A DNA stretch of 64,000 nt from Deltaproteobacteria bacterium (GCA_029261925.1 JAJDAJ010000111.1:36432-100431); one strand, 5' to 3'; counted from the stretch's first letter, positions 26,378 to 34,519 are shown. Numbers and translations are program-made. Notes: a model not told the origin generated them from the sequence alone.

Positions 26378-27175
26378 TCAGGCCAGGTCGTCGGGCCAGT
26401 CGCTGGAAGGGCGGCCCGACCAGCGGGGCGCCCGCTTCTCCAGGAAGGCCTCGACGCCCTCGCGCGCGTCGGGCCGGTTGCCGAGCCAGGCGAAGAGCCG
26501 GTCCTCGCGGGCCTTGGTCGCGCCCGCGTCGACCGTCTCCCAGAGCAGGCGCTTCGAGATCGCGACCGGCAGGGGGGCGCAGCGGGTCGCCAGGTCGCGC
26601 GCGCGCTCGAGGGCGGCGGGCAGGACCTGCTCGGCCGGAAGCGCCGCCGAGGCCAGGCCCAGGGCCGCGGCCTCGCTGCCGCGGATCGTGCGGCCCGAGA
26701 GCAGCAGGTCGGCGGCGTTGGACAGGCCCGCGACGCGCGCCACGATCGCGTGCGCGGCATAGCCGGGTAGCACGCCGCGCCGCGGGAAGACGAAGCCGAG
26801 CTTCGCCTCGGCGGCGACCAGGCGCACGTCGCAGCTCATGGCGAAGCTGATGCCCACGCCCATGGCGTGTCCGTTGATCGCGGCGATCACCGGCTTGCGC
26901 AGATCCCAGGGGTGCAGCGTCCCGGCGGGGTCTGCCCCGGGGCGATCGCGGAAGCGGTCGCCGCCCGCGGAGAGATCCGCGCCCGCGCAGAAGGCCCGCC
27001 CGGCGCCGGTCACCACCAGGCAGCGCACGTCGTCGTCGCCGTCGCAGCGGCGCAGCGCGTCGGCGATCTCCGCTTCCATGGCGTCGTTCCAGGCGTTGAG
27101 CTGCTCGGGGCGATCGAGCGTGAGCAGCGCGACGCCGTCGCTGTCGGTCTCGAGCCGGATGGCCGTGTAGTCCAT
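26378..27175 (-). CDS. Crotonase-fold (enoyl-CoA hydratase/isomerase family) protein lacking both hydratase glutamates
   Basis: A 265-residue crotonase superfamily member. It has the LDRPEQLNAWN opening, the oxyanion-hole segment AFCAGADLSAGG (about residue 60) and INGHAMGVG (about 100). In rat enoyl-CoA hydratase two glutamates act as acid/base. The aligned positions here are Ser110 (GISFAMSCD) and Phe130 (LGFVFPRRG), so plain hydratase activity is doubtful. An isomerase, hydrolase or dehalogenase reaction on an acyl-CoA is possible. It is divergent from the Crp-like regulator across 67 bases. Confidence 0.85.
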   Translation of the reverse strand: MDYTAIRLETDSDGVALLTLDRPEQLNAWNDAMEAEIADALRRCDGDDDVRCLVVTGAGRAFCAGADLSAGGDRFRDRPGADPAGTLHPWDLRKPVIAAINGHAMGVGISFAMSCDVRLVAAEAKLGFVFPRRGVLPGYAAHAIVARVAGLSNAADLLLSGRTIRGSEAAALGLASAALPAEQVLPAALERARDLATRCAPLPVAISKRLLWETVDAGATKAREDRLFAWLGNRPDAREGVEAFLEKRAPRWSGRPSSDWPDDLA

Positions 27176-27181
27176 GCGCGC

Positions 27182-27187
27182 AGTCTA
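27182..27187 (-). promoter_or_regulatory. -10-like element TAGACT, 6 bases before crotonase ATG
   Basis: On the minus strand TAGACT is followed by GCGCGC and the ATG at 27175. It lies back to back with the promoter of the Crp-like gene, so the regulator could control both (inference). Confidence 0.4.
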
Positions 27188-27207
27188 CGTGGCCGCGCGC
27201 CCGGGGT

Positions 27208-27236
27208 TTGACCGGACCCCGCGGGCCTCGCATTCT
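27208..27236 (+). promoter_or_regulatory. Sigma70-type promoter of the Crp-like regulator, predicted leaderless
   Basis: TTGACC (27208-27213), exactly 17 bases, then CATTCT (27231-27236). Six bases later comes the GTG start at 27243. The predicted transcription start coincides with the start codon, and no Shine-Dalgarno exists in between. It is the best-formed promoter of the start-proximal set in this window. Confidence 0.6.
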
Positions 27237-27242
27237 GGTCGC

Positions 27243-27953
27243 GTGGCCTCCTCCGGATCCATCGAGCCGCGCGAGCTGCTCTCGCGCATCTGGATCTTCG
27301 AGGGCGTCGAGCCCGGCGAGCTCGACCGCCTGGAGCAGATCACCGGCAGCCGGGAGCTGCGTCGCGGCGAGATCCTGTTCGCGAAGGGCGCCCCCGGCGA
27401 GCAGCTGTTCGGGGTGATGCGGGGCCGGCTGAAGATCTCGGCCTCGGGTCCAGGCGGCAAGGGCGTGGTCTTCGGCTTCGCGGAGCCGGGCGAGGTCTTC
27501 GGCGAGATCGCGCTGCTCGACGCACAGCCGCGCTCCGCGACGATCGAGGCGATCGAGCCGACACAGCTGCTCACCCTGCGCCGGCACGACTTCCTGTCGT
27601 TCCTCGAGAGTCACCCGCGGGTGGCAATCCGCCTGGCCCAGGTGCTCGCCGGCCGCGTGCGGCGGCTCTCGGGGCAGATGGAGGACGCCGTGCTGCTGCC
27701 GCTGCCGGCGCGGCTGGCCCGCCAGCTGCTGCGCCTGGCGGGCGTCTACGGCCGCGGCACCGCGTCGGGCACGCGGATCGAGCTGAAGCTGCCCCAGCAG
27801 CGCCTCGGCGAGCTGGTCGGCGCCAGCCGGGAGAGCGTGAACAAGCTCATGCGACAATGGACCCAGGAAGGTCTGATCCGTGTGGACCAGCGCATCGTCA
27901 CGCTGACGGACGTCGACGCGCTGCACGCGATCGCGGACTCGGTCCAGGGCTGA
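27243..27953 (+). CDS. Crp/Fnr-family transcriptional regulator
   Basis: A 236-residue regulator. The cyclic-nucleotide-binding-like beta-barrel occupies residues 10-125 (GEILFAKGAPGEQLFGVMRGRLKI and the phosphate-cassette-like FGEIALLDAQPRSATIEA, which matches FGExxLLDxxxRSAT of cAMP/cGMP binders). A dimerisation helix follows, then a winged helix (LGELVGASRESVNKLMRQW, recognition helix about residue 190). No Fnr-type cysteines are seen, so a nucleotide ligand is more likely than an iron-sulfur cluster. GTG at 27243 is preferred over upstream starts because the promoter lies just before it. It probably regulates the divergent crotonase gene or the following SDR. Confidence 0.9.
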   Translation: MASSGSIEPRELLSRIWIFEGVEPGELDRLEQITGSRELRRGEILFAKGAPGEQLFGVMRGRLKISASGPGGKGVVFGFAEPGEVFGEIALLDAQPRSATIEAIEPTQLLTLRRHDFLSFLESHPRVAIRLAQVLAGRVRRLSGQMEDAVLLPLPARLARQLLRLAGVYGRGTASGTRIELKLPQQRLGELVGASRESVNKLMRQWTQEGLIRVDQRIVTLTDVDALHAIADSVQG

Positions 27954-27968
27954 GAGCAGGAGGTGGCG

Positions 27969-28784
27969 ATGGCGGGACTGGATGGATACGAGGGACGCAG
28001 CGCGGTGATCACCGGCGCGTCGAGCGGGATCGGTGCGGAGCTGGCTCGCGAGCTGGCGCGGCGCGGAATGCGCGTGGCGCTGGTCGCGCGCCGTCGCGAG
28101 CGGCTCGAGAAGCTGGCGGGAGAGATCGGCGATGCCGCCAGCGTGCACGCCTGCGACGTCGGCGAGCGCGCGCAGGTCGAGCGCGCCGCGGCGGAGATCC
28201 TGCAGCAGCACGGCGGCGTGGACCTGCTGGTCAACAACGCCGGCATCCTGCGGCACATCCTGTTCCAGGATCACGACGTGGACGAGATCGAGCAGATGAT
28301 GCGGGTGAACTACCTGGGCCCCGTGTACTGGACCAAGGCGCTGCTCGACCAGATGCGCGAGCGCGGCCGCGGCTGGATCCTGAACGTGTCGTCGTTCGCG
28401 GGTGTCACGCCCCAGCCCGACGAGGCGGCCTATGCGGCGACCAAGTGGGCTCTGACCGGCCTGTCGGAGTCGATCGCGCCGGAGCTCGAGCCCCAGGGGA
28501 TCCACGTGATGGTCGTGCACCCGGTGCTGGTGCGTACGGAGATGTTCACCGACGAGGTGTACTCGCGCATGCCCGCGGGCTCCGAGGGCGCGTTCATCGA
28601 CGCGCCCGAGTTCGTCGCCGAGACGCTGCGCGCGCTCGAGCGCGGCGAGACCTCGCTCGTGGTGCCGCGTCGCTTCCGCGCGACCCCGGTGCTGCGCACG
28701 CTCTTCCCGCGCACGGTGGGGCGCGCCATGGCGAGGGCGAAGCTCTCGGCCGTACCCGGCTTCGAGGAATCGGGCGGGAGCTGA
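27969..28784 (+). CDS. Short-chain dehydrogenase/reductase
   Basis: A 271-residue SDR. It shows TGASSGIGAELARELARRG, VNNAGIL, NVSSFAG and YAATKWALTGLSES; the last pattern is common in membrane-associated or retinol/steroid-dehydrogenase-like SDRs. The C-terminal extension (LFPRTVGRAMARAKLSAV) may associate with membranes. The ATG at 27969 has AGGAGG five bases upstream. It follows the Crp-like gene by 15 bases and is convergent with the TetR gene. Confidence 0.87.
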   Translation: MAGLDGYEGRSAVITGASSGIGAELARELARRGMRVALVARRRERLEKLAGEIGDAASVHACDVGERAQVERAAAEILQQHGGVDLLVNNAGILRHILFQDHDVDEIEQMMRVNYLGPVYWTKALLDQMRERGRGWILNVSSFAGVTPQPDEAAYAATKWALTGLSESIAPELEPQGIHVMVVHPVLVRTEMFTDEVYSRMPAGSEGAFIDAPEFVAETLRALERGETSLVVPRRFRATPVLRTLFPRTVGRAMARAKLSAVPGFEESGGS

Positions 28785-28820
28785 GCGCGTGGGCCAGCTC
28801 GAGGGTCGGGGGCCCGGGCT

Positions 28821-29450
28821 TCACCCGGGACTGAGCGCGTCGCGGAGGAAGCGCGCGACCGTGTCGATCAGCTGCGGATCGGAGGGGAACGCGGGGTCGC
28901 CGCGGTAGGCGCGGCTGGAGTACTCCGAGAGCAGCTGGCAGACCACGTCGGCGACGCGCGGCAGGTCGAGGTCGGCGCGCAGCTCGCCCGCCGCGACGCC
29001 GTCGCGCAGGATCGAGGCCACCAGGTCGCGGAACGCATACACGCGGTCGGACGACAGGTTGTCGAAGCGCTGCAGCTGCAGGCCGCGGTCGCGGGTGAGC
29101 AGGGCGGGCAGCAGCGGGTTGGTGCGGCAGAACTCCACCGAGCTGCGGAACATCGCCTCCAGGCGCTCGAGTGCGCCACCGCGCTCCGGCGGGCGCAGCG
29201 CGCGCACCCAGTCGAGCATCAGCTCCTCGACCACCACCTCGAAGAGGTGCTCCTTGTTGCGGAAGAACTGGTAGAGCAGCCCGTTCGAGACGCCGGCGCC
29301 GGCCGCGATCGCGCCGACGGTCGTGCCCCCGAAGCCCAGCTCCCCGAAGCAGGAGCGGGCGGCCTCGAGGATGCGCTGGCGGCGCTCCTCGCTGCCGGCG
29401 CGTCGCCGGGAGGGTGGCATGCCCCGGGATTTCGCTGCTGGGCCGCTCAT
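28821..29450 (-). CDS. TetR/AcrR-family transcriptional regulator
   Basis: A 209-residue repressor-type protein. The N-terminal helix-turn-helix spans residues 22-68 (RILEAARSCFGELGFGGTTVGAIAAGAGVSNGLLYQFFRNKEHLF). The C-terminal ligand domain contains YRGDPAFPSDPQLIDTVARFLRDAL. The ligand is unknown. It is divergent from an amidohydrolase gene across a 103-base AT-rich gap that holds a palindrome, so autoregulation and control of the amidohydrolase are likely (inference). The ATG at 29450 has a CATACT box 6 bases upstream; a later ATG at 29420 is possible. Confidence 0.9.
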   Translation of the reverse strand: MSGPAAKSRGMPPSRRRAGSEERRQRILEAARSCFGELGFGGTTVGAIAAGAGVSNGLLYQFFRNKEHLFEVVVEELMLDWVRALRPPERGGALERLEAMFRSSVEFCRTNPLLPALLTRDRGLQLQRFDNLSSDRVYAFRDLVASILRDGVAAGELRADLDLPRVADVVCQLLSEYSSRAYRGDPAFPSDPQLIDTVARFLRDALSPG

Positions 29451-29456
29451 TTGGGG

Positions 29457-29462
29457 AGTATG
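29457..29462 (-). promoter_or_regulatory. -10-like element CATACT, 6 bases before TetR ATG
   Basis: On the minus strand CATACT (four of six matches to TATAAT) is followed by CCCCAA and the ATG at 29450. It would give a leaderless regulator mRNA. Confidence 0.4.
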
Positions 29463-29474
29463 AACAAGTTCAGG

Positions 29475-29494
29475 ATATTTTTCATTGAAAATAT
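29475..29494. promoter_or_regulatory. Palindrome in the TetR/amidohydrolase gap, candidate operator
   Basis: The arms ATATTTT (29475-29481) and AAAATAT (29488-29494) are exact reverse complements around six bases, in the only strongly AT-rich stretch of the window. It overlaps the candidate amidohydrolase promoter and is 25 bases from the TetR start. That is where a TetR dimer would be expected to act. Confidence 0.5.
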
Positions 29495-29513
29495 GTATAT
29501 GTATCTTCAGAAT
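29485..29513 (+). promoter_or_regulatory. Candidate promoter of the amidohydrolase operon
   Basis: TTGAAA (29485-29490), 17 bases, CAGAAT (29508-29513). The predicted start near 29520 leaves a leader of about 34 bases containing the GGGAGGA ribosome binding site. Confidence 0.45.
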
Positions 29514-29553
29514 AGTCCGGCGCTCCAGCAGGGAGCCGCGGGAGGAACGAGCG

Positions 29554-30744
29554 ATGGCAGATCTCGGCTTCAGGGCCCTGGACGCGGACCACCACTACTA
29601 CGAGGCCGAGGACGCCTTCACGCGCCACATCGATCCGAAGATGCGCCACCGCTGCATGCAGTGGGCGGACGTCAACGGGCGCAAGCGCCTGCTCGTCGGC
29701 GGCAAGGTCAACCGCTTCATCCCCAACCCGACGTTCGACCCCGTCGCCAAGCCGGGCATCCTCGACCAGTACTTCCGCGGCAGGAACCCGGACGCGCGCG
29801 ACATCGCGACGCTATTCGGCGAGCTCGATCCGATCCACCCCGCCTACCGGGATCGCGACGCGCGCATCGCGCAGCTCGACGCGCAGAACCTCGACGCCGT
29901 GCTGCTCTTCCCGACGCTGGGCGTGGGCATGGAGGAGGCGCTCCGGGACGATCCGGAAGCCGCGATTGCCGCGTTCCGCGCCTTCAACCGCTGGCTGCTC
30001 GACGACTGGACCTTCGGCTACCAGGAGCGCCTGTTCGCGGCGCCCTACATCACCCTGCTCGACGTCGACAGCGCCGTGGCCGAGCTCGAGTTCGCGCTCG
30101 CCAGCGGCGCGCGGCTGGTCTGCATGCGCGCCGGCCCGATCCACAGCTCCGAGGGCTTCCGGTCGCCCGCGGATCCGGCCTACGATCCCTTCTGGGCGCG
30201 CCTCGAGGAGGCCGGCATCCCCCTGATGTACCACTCCGGCGACACCGGTCAGCTTCGCTACGCCTCCGAGTGGGGCGAGGGTGGCAGCTTCTCGGCCTTC
30301 GAGTACCGGCCGCTGCGCTCGGTGCTCTCGCCCAGCGTGATCCGCGACACGCTGGCGGCGCTCGTCTGCCAGGGGCTCTTCGATCGCTTCCCCGGCCTGC
30401 GCGTGGCCACGATCGAGTCGGGCAGCGAGTGGGTGGCTCCGCTGTTCAAGGCGCTGCGCAAGGCGTACGGGCAGATGCCCTTCGGCTTCAGGGAGGACCC
30501 CTGCCAGACGCTGCGCCGGCACCTCTGGGTGTCGCCCTACTACGAGGACGACCTCGAGGGCCTGCGCAACGACCTCGGCGCGGGCCACGTGCTCTTCGGC
30601 TCGGACTACCCGCACGCCGAGGGCCTCGCCGAGCCCACGGACTTCCTGTACGACCTCGAGGGCTACGACGACGACGAGATCCGACTGGTGATGCGCGAGA
30701 ACCTCGCCTCGCTGATCGAGCCGCGCCCGCCCAGCGCCGCCTAG
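29554..30744 (+). CDS. Amidohydrolase 2 family protein
   Basis: A 396-residue TIM-barrel hydrolase of the amidohydrolase-2 (ACMSD/resorcylate decarboxylase-like) group. It has DADHHYYE at the start (variant of the metal motif HxH), a conserved central His in LMYHSGD, and the C-terminal LFGSDYPHAEGL with the catalytic Asp. Family members carry out metal-dependent hydrolysis or decarboxylation of ring and acyl substrates; the substrate is unknown. The ATG at 29554 has GGGAGGA upstream. Another family member lies at 41395-42528. It is divergent from, and probably repressed by, the TetR protein. Confidence 0.88.
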   Translation: MADLGFRALDADHHYYEAEDAFTRHIDPKMRHRCMQWADVNGRKRLLVGGKVNRFIPNPTFDPVAKPGILDQYFRGRNPDARDIATLFGELDPIHPAYRDRDARIAQLDAQNLDAVLLFPTLGVGMEEALRDDPEAAIAAFRAFNRWLLDDWTFGYQERLFAAPYITLLDVDSAVAELEFALASGARLVCMRAGPIHSSEGFRSPADPAYDPFWARLEEAGIPLMYHSGDTGQLRYASEWGEGGSFSAFEYRPLRSVLSPSVIRDTLAALVCQGLFDRFPGLRVATIESGSEWVAPLFKALRKAYGQMPFGFREDPCQTLRRHLWVSPYYEDDLEGLRNDLGAGHVLFGSDYPHAEGLAEPTDFLYDLEGYDDDEIRLVMRENLASLIEPRPPSAA

Positions 30745-30759
30745 CCGCCTGCCCCGTGG

Positions 30760-30781
30760 CCCGGCCCGGGCTCAGGCCGGG
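30760..30781 (+). terminator. GC hairpin after amidohydrolase
   Basis: The arms CCCGGCC and GGCCGGG surround an 8-base loop, 15 bases after the stop codon. There is no T-tract. The next gene has its own -10-like box, which supports a transcript boundary here. Confidence 0.35.
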
Positions 30782-30794
30782 GGCAGGGCCCGCC

Positions 30795-30800
30795 GATAGT
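30795..30800 (+). promoter_or_regulatory. -10-like element GATAGT, 6 bases before ATG
   Basis: GATAGT matches TATAAT at four positions and is followed by six bases and the ATG at 30807. No Shine-Dalgarno is present. Confidence 0.35.
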
Positions 30801-30806
30801 CCCCCG

Positions 30807-31550
30807 ATGGCCCAGCGCGACCCACGTGTCCTGATCTGGCTCGGTGTGCTCACGGTCTGCGGACTGATCGTCGTGCCGATGTGGCGCGCGCTCGAGCGAC
30901 CCTGGGCCTGCTACGCCCGCTACGTCGACCTGCCGACGGTGAACGCCGTCTTCGTCGAGCGGCTGGAGGGCGGCGAGGCGCTCTTCCGCATGACCGAGGG
31001 CGACGCCGTCCACCAGCACTGCATGGTACGGGCGTCGTACTGGAACCCGACGGACCCCGTCGCGGGTCAGGCGCTCCTGGTGGTGTACAGCGAGCAGGTC
31101 CCCGGTGAGTGCGTGCCGGTCGCGACCGTCGAGAACTCGGCGGTGGTGCTCTGGCTGGTCAGTGCGCTGGTCGGCCTGCTCCTGCTGCCGCTGATCCTCG
31201 TCGGCGTGGTCCTGCACCGCAATCTGGGTCGGGTGGGCAGTCCGCAGCGGCGCATGGACGTCGATCCGGGCCAGGTGCTCTGCCCCGCCTGTGGCGCGAA
31301 GATGAGCGAGGGATACATCCCGGTGACCGCCGGCATCCACTGGCGGGATGCGGGCCAGCGCATCGGGCTGCCCAGCGCGGTCCACGGTCTGGCGGGCACG
31401 GTGGGATGGAGGCGCCGGCCGATGCTGCACGCGTTCCAGTGCGCGCAGTGCGAGATCGTCAGCTTCCAGTACGGCGCGCCCTCGAGCTCCCGCGCGCCCG
31501 GCCAGGCGGGGGTGGCTCCCTCGCCCATCGATCCCACGCCGCTGCGCTGA
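30807..31550 (+). CDS. Two-helix membrane protein with C-terminal zinc ribbon
   Basis: A 247-residue protein: transmembrane helix 1 (residues 9-27), an extracytoplasmic domain of about 85 residues with two cysteines (WACYARY and HQHCMVR, plus GECVPV), and transmembrane helix 2 (about 113-135). A cytoplasmic zinc-ribbon-like domain follows, with CPACGAKMSEGYI (about 152) and the second knuckle CAQCE (about 213). The segment CPxCGxxMxxGY is reminiscent of small zinc-ribbon domains of uncharacterised bacterial proteins. Function unknown. It begins after a likely terminator and ends 70 bases before an SDR. Confidence 0.72.
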   Translation: MAQRDPRVLIWLGVLTVCGLIVVPMWRALERPWACYARYVDLPTVNAVFVERLEGGEALFRMTEGDAVHQHCMVRASYWNPTDPVAGQALLVVYSEQVPGECVPVATVENSAVVLWLVSALVGLLLLPLILVGVVLHRNLGRVGSPQRRMDVDPGQVLCPACGAKMSEGYIPVTAGIHWRDAGQRIGLPSAVHGLAGTVGWRRRPMLHAFQCAQCEIVSFQYGAPSSSRAPGQAGVAPSPIDPTPLR

Positions 31551-31620
31551 TCGGCGGCGGCCGCGACGCGAACGTCCGGCGCGTGCCAGACTCCCGCGCG
31601 GGAGGACGGCCCTGGCAGGT

Positions 31621-32301
31621 GTGGCGATCGTGGTCGGCGTGGGGCCCGGCAACGGCAGCTCCATCGCGCGGCGGCTCGCGGCGCGGGGGTACCCGACCGC
31701 GCTGATGGCGCGGGACCCCGGGCGGCTCGCGCCCCTGGCTGACGAGCTGGGCGGGCACGCCATCAGCTGCGATGCGGGCGACCCCGCGTCGGTCGCGCGC
31801 GCCTTCGCGCGGGCACGCGAGCTGGGCGACCCCGAGGTGCTCGTCTTCAACGCGGGCTCCGGTGTCTGGGGCAGCGTCGAGGACGTGGATGCCGCGGGCT
31901 TCGAGAGCAGCTGGCGCGTCAACGCCCTGGGCCTGCTGCTCGCCTCGCAGGAGGTGATCCCCGCCATGAAGCGCGGCGGCGGCAGCATCATCGTGATCGG
32001 CGCGACCGCCTCGCGCCGCGGCGGCGCGGGTGCGGCGGCATTCGCGGCCGGCAAGGCCGCGCAGCGCAGCCTGGCCGAGTCGATGGCGCGCCACCTCTGG
32101 CCGCAGGGCATTCACGTCGCGCTGGTCGTGATCGACGGCGTCGTGGACATGCCGCGCACGCGCGAACGCATGCCCGACCGCCCCGCAAGCTTCTTCGTCG
32201 ATCCCGATGCGGTGGCCGCGACCGTGGCTCACCTGGTCGAGCAGGATCGCTCGGCGTGGTCTTTCGAGGTCGAGGCGCGGCCATTCGGGGAGCACTGGTG
32301 A
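31621..32301 (+). CDS. SDR-family protein with the catalytic Tyr replaced by Phe
   Basis: A 226-residue Rossmann-fold SDR with an atypical cofactor motif (VVGVGPGNGSSIARRLA), FNAGSG, and FAAGKAAQ where YxxxK is expected. The catalytic Tyr is thus Phe while the Lys is kept; the preceding Ser lies in IGATAS. Activity may be altered or lost. GTG at 31621 is chosen. A CTG at 31612 five bases after GGAGGA is an alternative giving three more residues. The stop overlaps the ATG of the CoA-transferase by one base, so coupling is likely. Confidence 0.78.
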   Translation: MAIVVGVGPGNGSSIARRLAARGYPTALMARDPGRLAPLADELGGHAISCDAGDPASVARAFARARELGDPEVLVFNAGSGVWGSVEDVDAAGFESSWRVNALGLLLASQEVIPAMKRGGGSIIVIGATASRRGGAGAAAFAAGKAAQRSLAESMARHLWPQGIHVALVVIDGVVDMPRTRERMPDRPASFFVDPDAVAATVAHLVEQDRSAWSFEVEARPFGEHW

Positions 32302-33500
32302 TGGCCTCCGCCGAGCTGCCCGACGGGCCCTGCAGCGGCTACCGCGTGATCGACTTCACGACCATGGTCTCGGGTCCGCTGTGCACGCAGATCCTGGGCG
32401 ACCTGGGTGCCGACGTGATCAAGGTCGAGGCGCCGCCGGTCGGCGATACCTCGCGGGTGACCGGGGGGGCGCAGCGCGACGGCCAGTCGGGACTGTTCGC
32501 ACAGCTCAACCGCAACAAGCGAAGCATCGTGATCGACCTGCGCGACGAGGCGGGCCGCGAGCTGGCGCGCGATCTCGTTGCCGCCGCCGACGTGCTGGTG
32601 CAGAACTTCCGCCCGGGTGTGGCCGAGCGCCTCGGCATCGGGTACGAGGAGCTGCGCCAGCGGGCGCCGGAGCTGATCTGGGTGGCGATCAGCGGCTTCG
32701 GTCCCGATGGACCGTACGCCGGCCTGCCGGCGTACGACCACGTCGTGCAGGGGATCAGCGGCTTCATGACGGTCCAGGGCACGCCTGACGAGCCGCGCAT
32801 GATCCAGAGCGTGGTCGTCGACAAGGCCAGCGGCGTGGCCGCCGCCTCGGCGACGGTCGCCGCGCTGCTGGCGCGCGCGCGCACGGGCCGGGGCCAGCGG
32901 GTGGACGTTCCGATGCTCGATGCCTTCGCGGCCTACATGCTGCCCGACATCCTGGGCGGCAACGCCTTCCCCGAGCAGCCGCTGCAGGACAACCCCCGCA
33001 TGCGGCGGATGTTCCGCACCTGGCGGACGCTCGACGGACACATCGTCGGCATCGTGATCCAGGATTCGCAGTTCGAGGGCTTCTGCCGCATGGTCGAGCG
33101 CGAGGATCTGATCGCCGATCCCCGCTTCGCGACGCTCGAGGCGCGCTTCGGCCGGCTGGAGGAGTTCTACGACCTGATGGAGCGCGAGTTCCTCGAGTGG
33201 CCCAGTGCCGTGCTGGTCGAGCGCGCGCGGCGCTTCGGCGCGCCGTTCGGCCCCGTCCACGACCTCGAGGCGTTCCTGGACGACCCGCAGACAGCGCACA
33301 ACCGGACCGTCTTCGAGGTCCAGGACGCGAGCGGCAGGCGTACGCGCCAGCTGGCGCACGCGGTGCGCTACGCAGGCACGCCGGCCACGTACCGGCGCCA
33401 GACGCCGGGGCTGGGCGAGCACACCGACGAGGTGCTGGCCGAGGTGGGCCTGGACCCGGGGCGGATCGCGCGGCTGCGCGAGGCCGGTGTGATTCGCTGA
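32301..33500 (+). CDS. CaiB/BaiF (class III) CoA-transferase
   Basis: A 399-residue family III CoA-transferase, which moves CoA between carboxylic acids. The N-terminal signature is VIDFTTMVSGPLCTQILGDLGADVIKVE, followed by NRNKRSIVIDLRDEAGR. An Asp in the VVVDKASG segment aligns with the catalytic Asp (D-x-x-x-G) of formyl-CoA transferase. The C-terminal TPGLGEHTDEVLAEVGL is typical. The acceptor is unknown. It overlaps the SDR by one base and is followed by a quinone oxidoreductase gene 29 bases on. Confidence 0.92.
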   Translation: MASAELPDGPCSGYRVIDFTTMVSGPLCTQILGDLGADVIKVEAPPVGDTSRVTGGAQRDGQSGLFAQLNRNKRSIVIDLRDEAGRELARDLVAAADVLVQNFRPGVAERLGIGYEELRQRAPELIWVAISGFGPDGPYAGLPAYDHVVQGISGFMTVQGTPDEPRMIQSVVVDKASGVAAASATVAALLARARTGRGQRVDVPMLDAFAAYMLPDILGGNAFPEQPLQDNPRMRRMFRTWRTLDGHIVGIVIQDSQFEGFCRMVEREDLIADPRFATLEARFGRLEEFYDLMEREFLEWPSAVLVERARRFGAPFGPVHDLEAFLDDPQTAHNRTVFEVQDASGRRTRQLAHAVRYAGTPATYRRQTPGLGEHTDEVLAEVGLDPGRIARLREAGVIR

Positions 33501-33529
33501 CGCGCGCGTTCCGGCGCGAGGAGATCCCG

Positions 33530-34519
33530 ATGAAGGCATGGCAGGTCGTCGAGCACGGCGAGCCTCGCGACGCGCTCGCGCTGGTCGATGCCCCCGTGCC
33601 GGAGCCGGAGCCCGGCATGCTGCGACTGCGCGTGGCGGCGACGGCACTGGGCCTGCCCGACCTGTTCATGTGCCGGGGCACCTATGCGCTGACGCCCCAG
33701 CGGCCGTTCTCGCCCGGCCAGGAGCTGGTGGGCACGGTGACCGCCGTGGGCGAGGGCTGCGAGGCGCGTCCCGGGCAGCGCGTGATGGCGGTCTCGGCCT
33801 TCACCACGCGCCACGGCGGCTTCGCCGAGGAGGCGCTCGCCTTCGACCACTTCGCATTCCCCGCCGATCCGCTGTCGGACGCCGAGGCCGCCGGCTTCCT
33901 GATCCCGTACCACACGGCCTGGGTGGGCCTGGTGCGGCGCGCGCGCGTCGAGAAGGGAGAGAGCGTGCTGGTGCTGGGCGCGGCCGGGGGCACCGGGTCG
34001 GCAGCCGTGATGCTGGCACGGACCCTGGGCGCGCGCGTGATCGCCACGGCCGGCGGTCCCGAGAAGGTCGCGTTCTGCCGCGAGCTGGGAGCCGACGACG
34101 TGATCGACTACCGCAGCGAGGACATCACCGCCGCCGTGCGCGAGCTGACCGGAGGCAGCGGCGTCGAGGTGGTCTACGACCCGGTCGGCGGCGATGCCTA
34201 CCGCGCGGCGTCGCGCTGTATCGCGCACGAGGGCCGGCTGCTGACCGTGGGCTTCGCGAGCGGCAGCTGGGGCGATGCGTCGGTGCCGCACCTGACGGCG
34301 CACAACTACTCGGTGGTCGGCGTGTTTCCCAGCGGCTACGACCGCGCCTTCAAGGCCGCCGCGCAGGCCGAGCTGATGGAGCTGTACCGGCGCGGCGAGA
34401 TCCGCGTTCCGGTGGGCGCGGTGTTCCCGTTCGAGCAGCTGCCCGAGGCGCTCGGCGAGCTCGCCTCGGGCCGGGTCAAGGGCAAGCTGGTGCTCGCGGG
34501 ACCGGGACAGGTTGCGTAG
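33530..34519 (+). CDS. NADPH:quinone oxidoreductase-like MDR protein
   Basis: A 329-residue medium-chain dehydrogenase/reductase without structural zinc cysteines, as in quinone oxidoreductases (QOR/CryZ). It has PGQELVGTVTAVGEG (catalytic-domain turn), LGAAGGTGSAAVMLARTLGARVIATAG (Rossmann motif A-A-G-G-x-G), LGADDVIDYRSED and a C-terminal FEQLPEALGELASGRVKGKLVL. It probably reduces an enone or quinone, or an enoyl-CoA. It lies in the same run as the CoA-transferase gene, with a GCGAGGAG site before the ATG. Confidence 0.9.
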   Translation: MKAWQVVEHGEPRDALALVDAPVPEPEPGMLRLRVAATALGLPDLFMCRGTYALTPQRPFSPGQELVGTVTAVGEGCEARPGQRVMAVSAFTTRHGGFAEEALAFDHFAFPADPLSDAEAAGFLIPYHTAWVGLVRRARVEKGESVLVLGAAGGTGSAAVMLARTLGARVIATAGGPEKVAFCRELGADDVIDYRSEDITAAVRELTGGSGVEVVYDPVGGDAYRAASRCIAHEGRLLTVGFASGSWGDASVPHLTAHNYSVVGVFPSGYDRAFKAAAQAELMELYRRGEIRVPVGAVFPFEQLPEALGELASGRVKGKLVLAGPGQVA

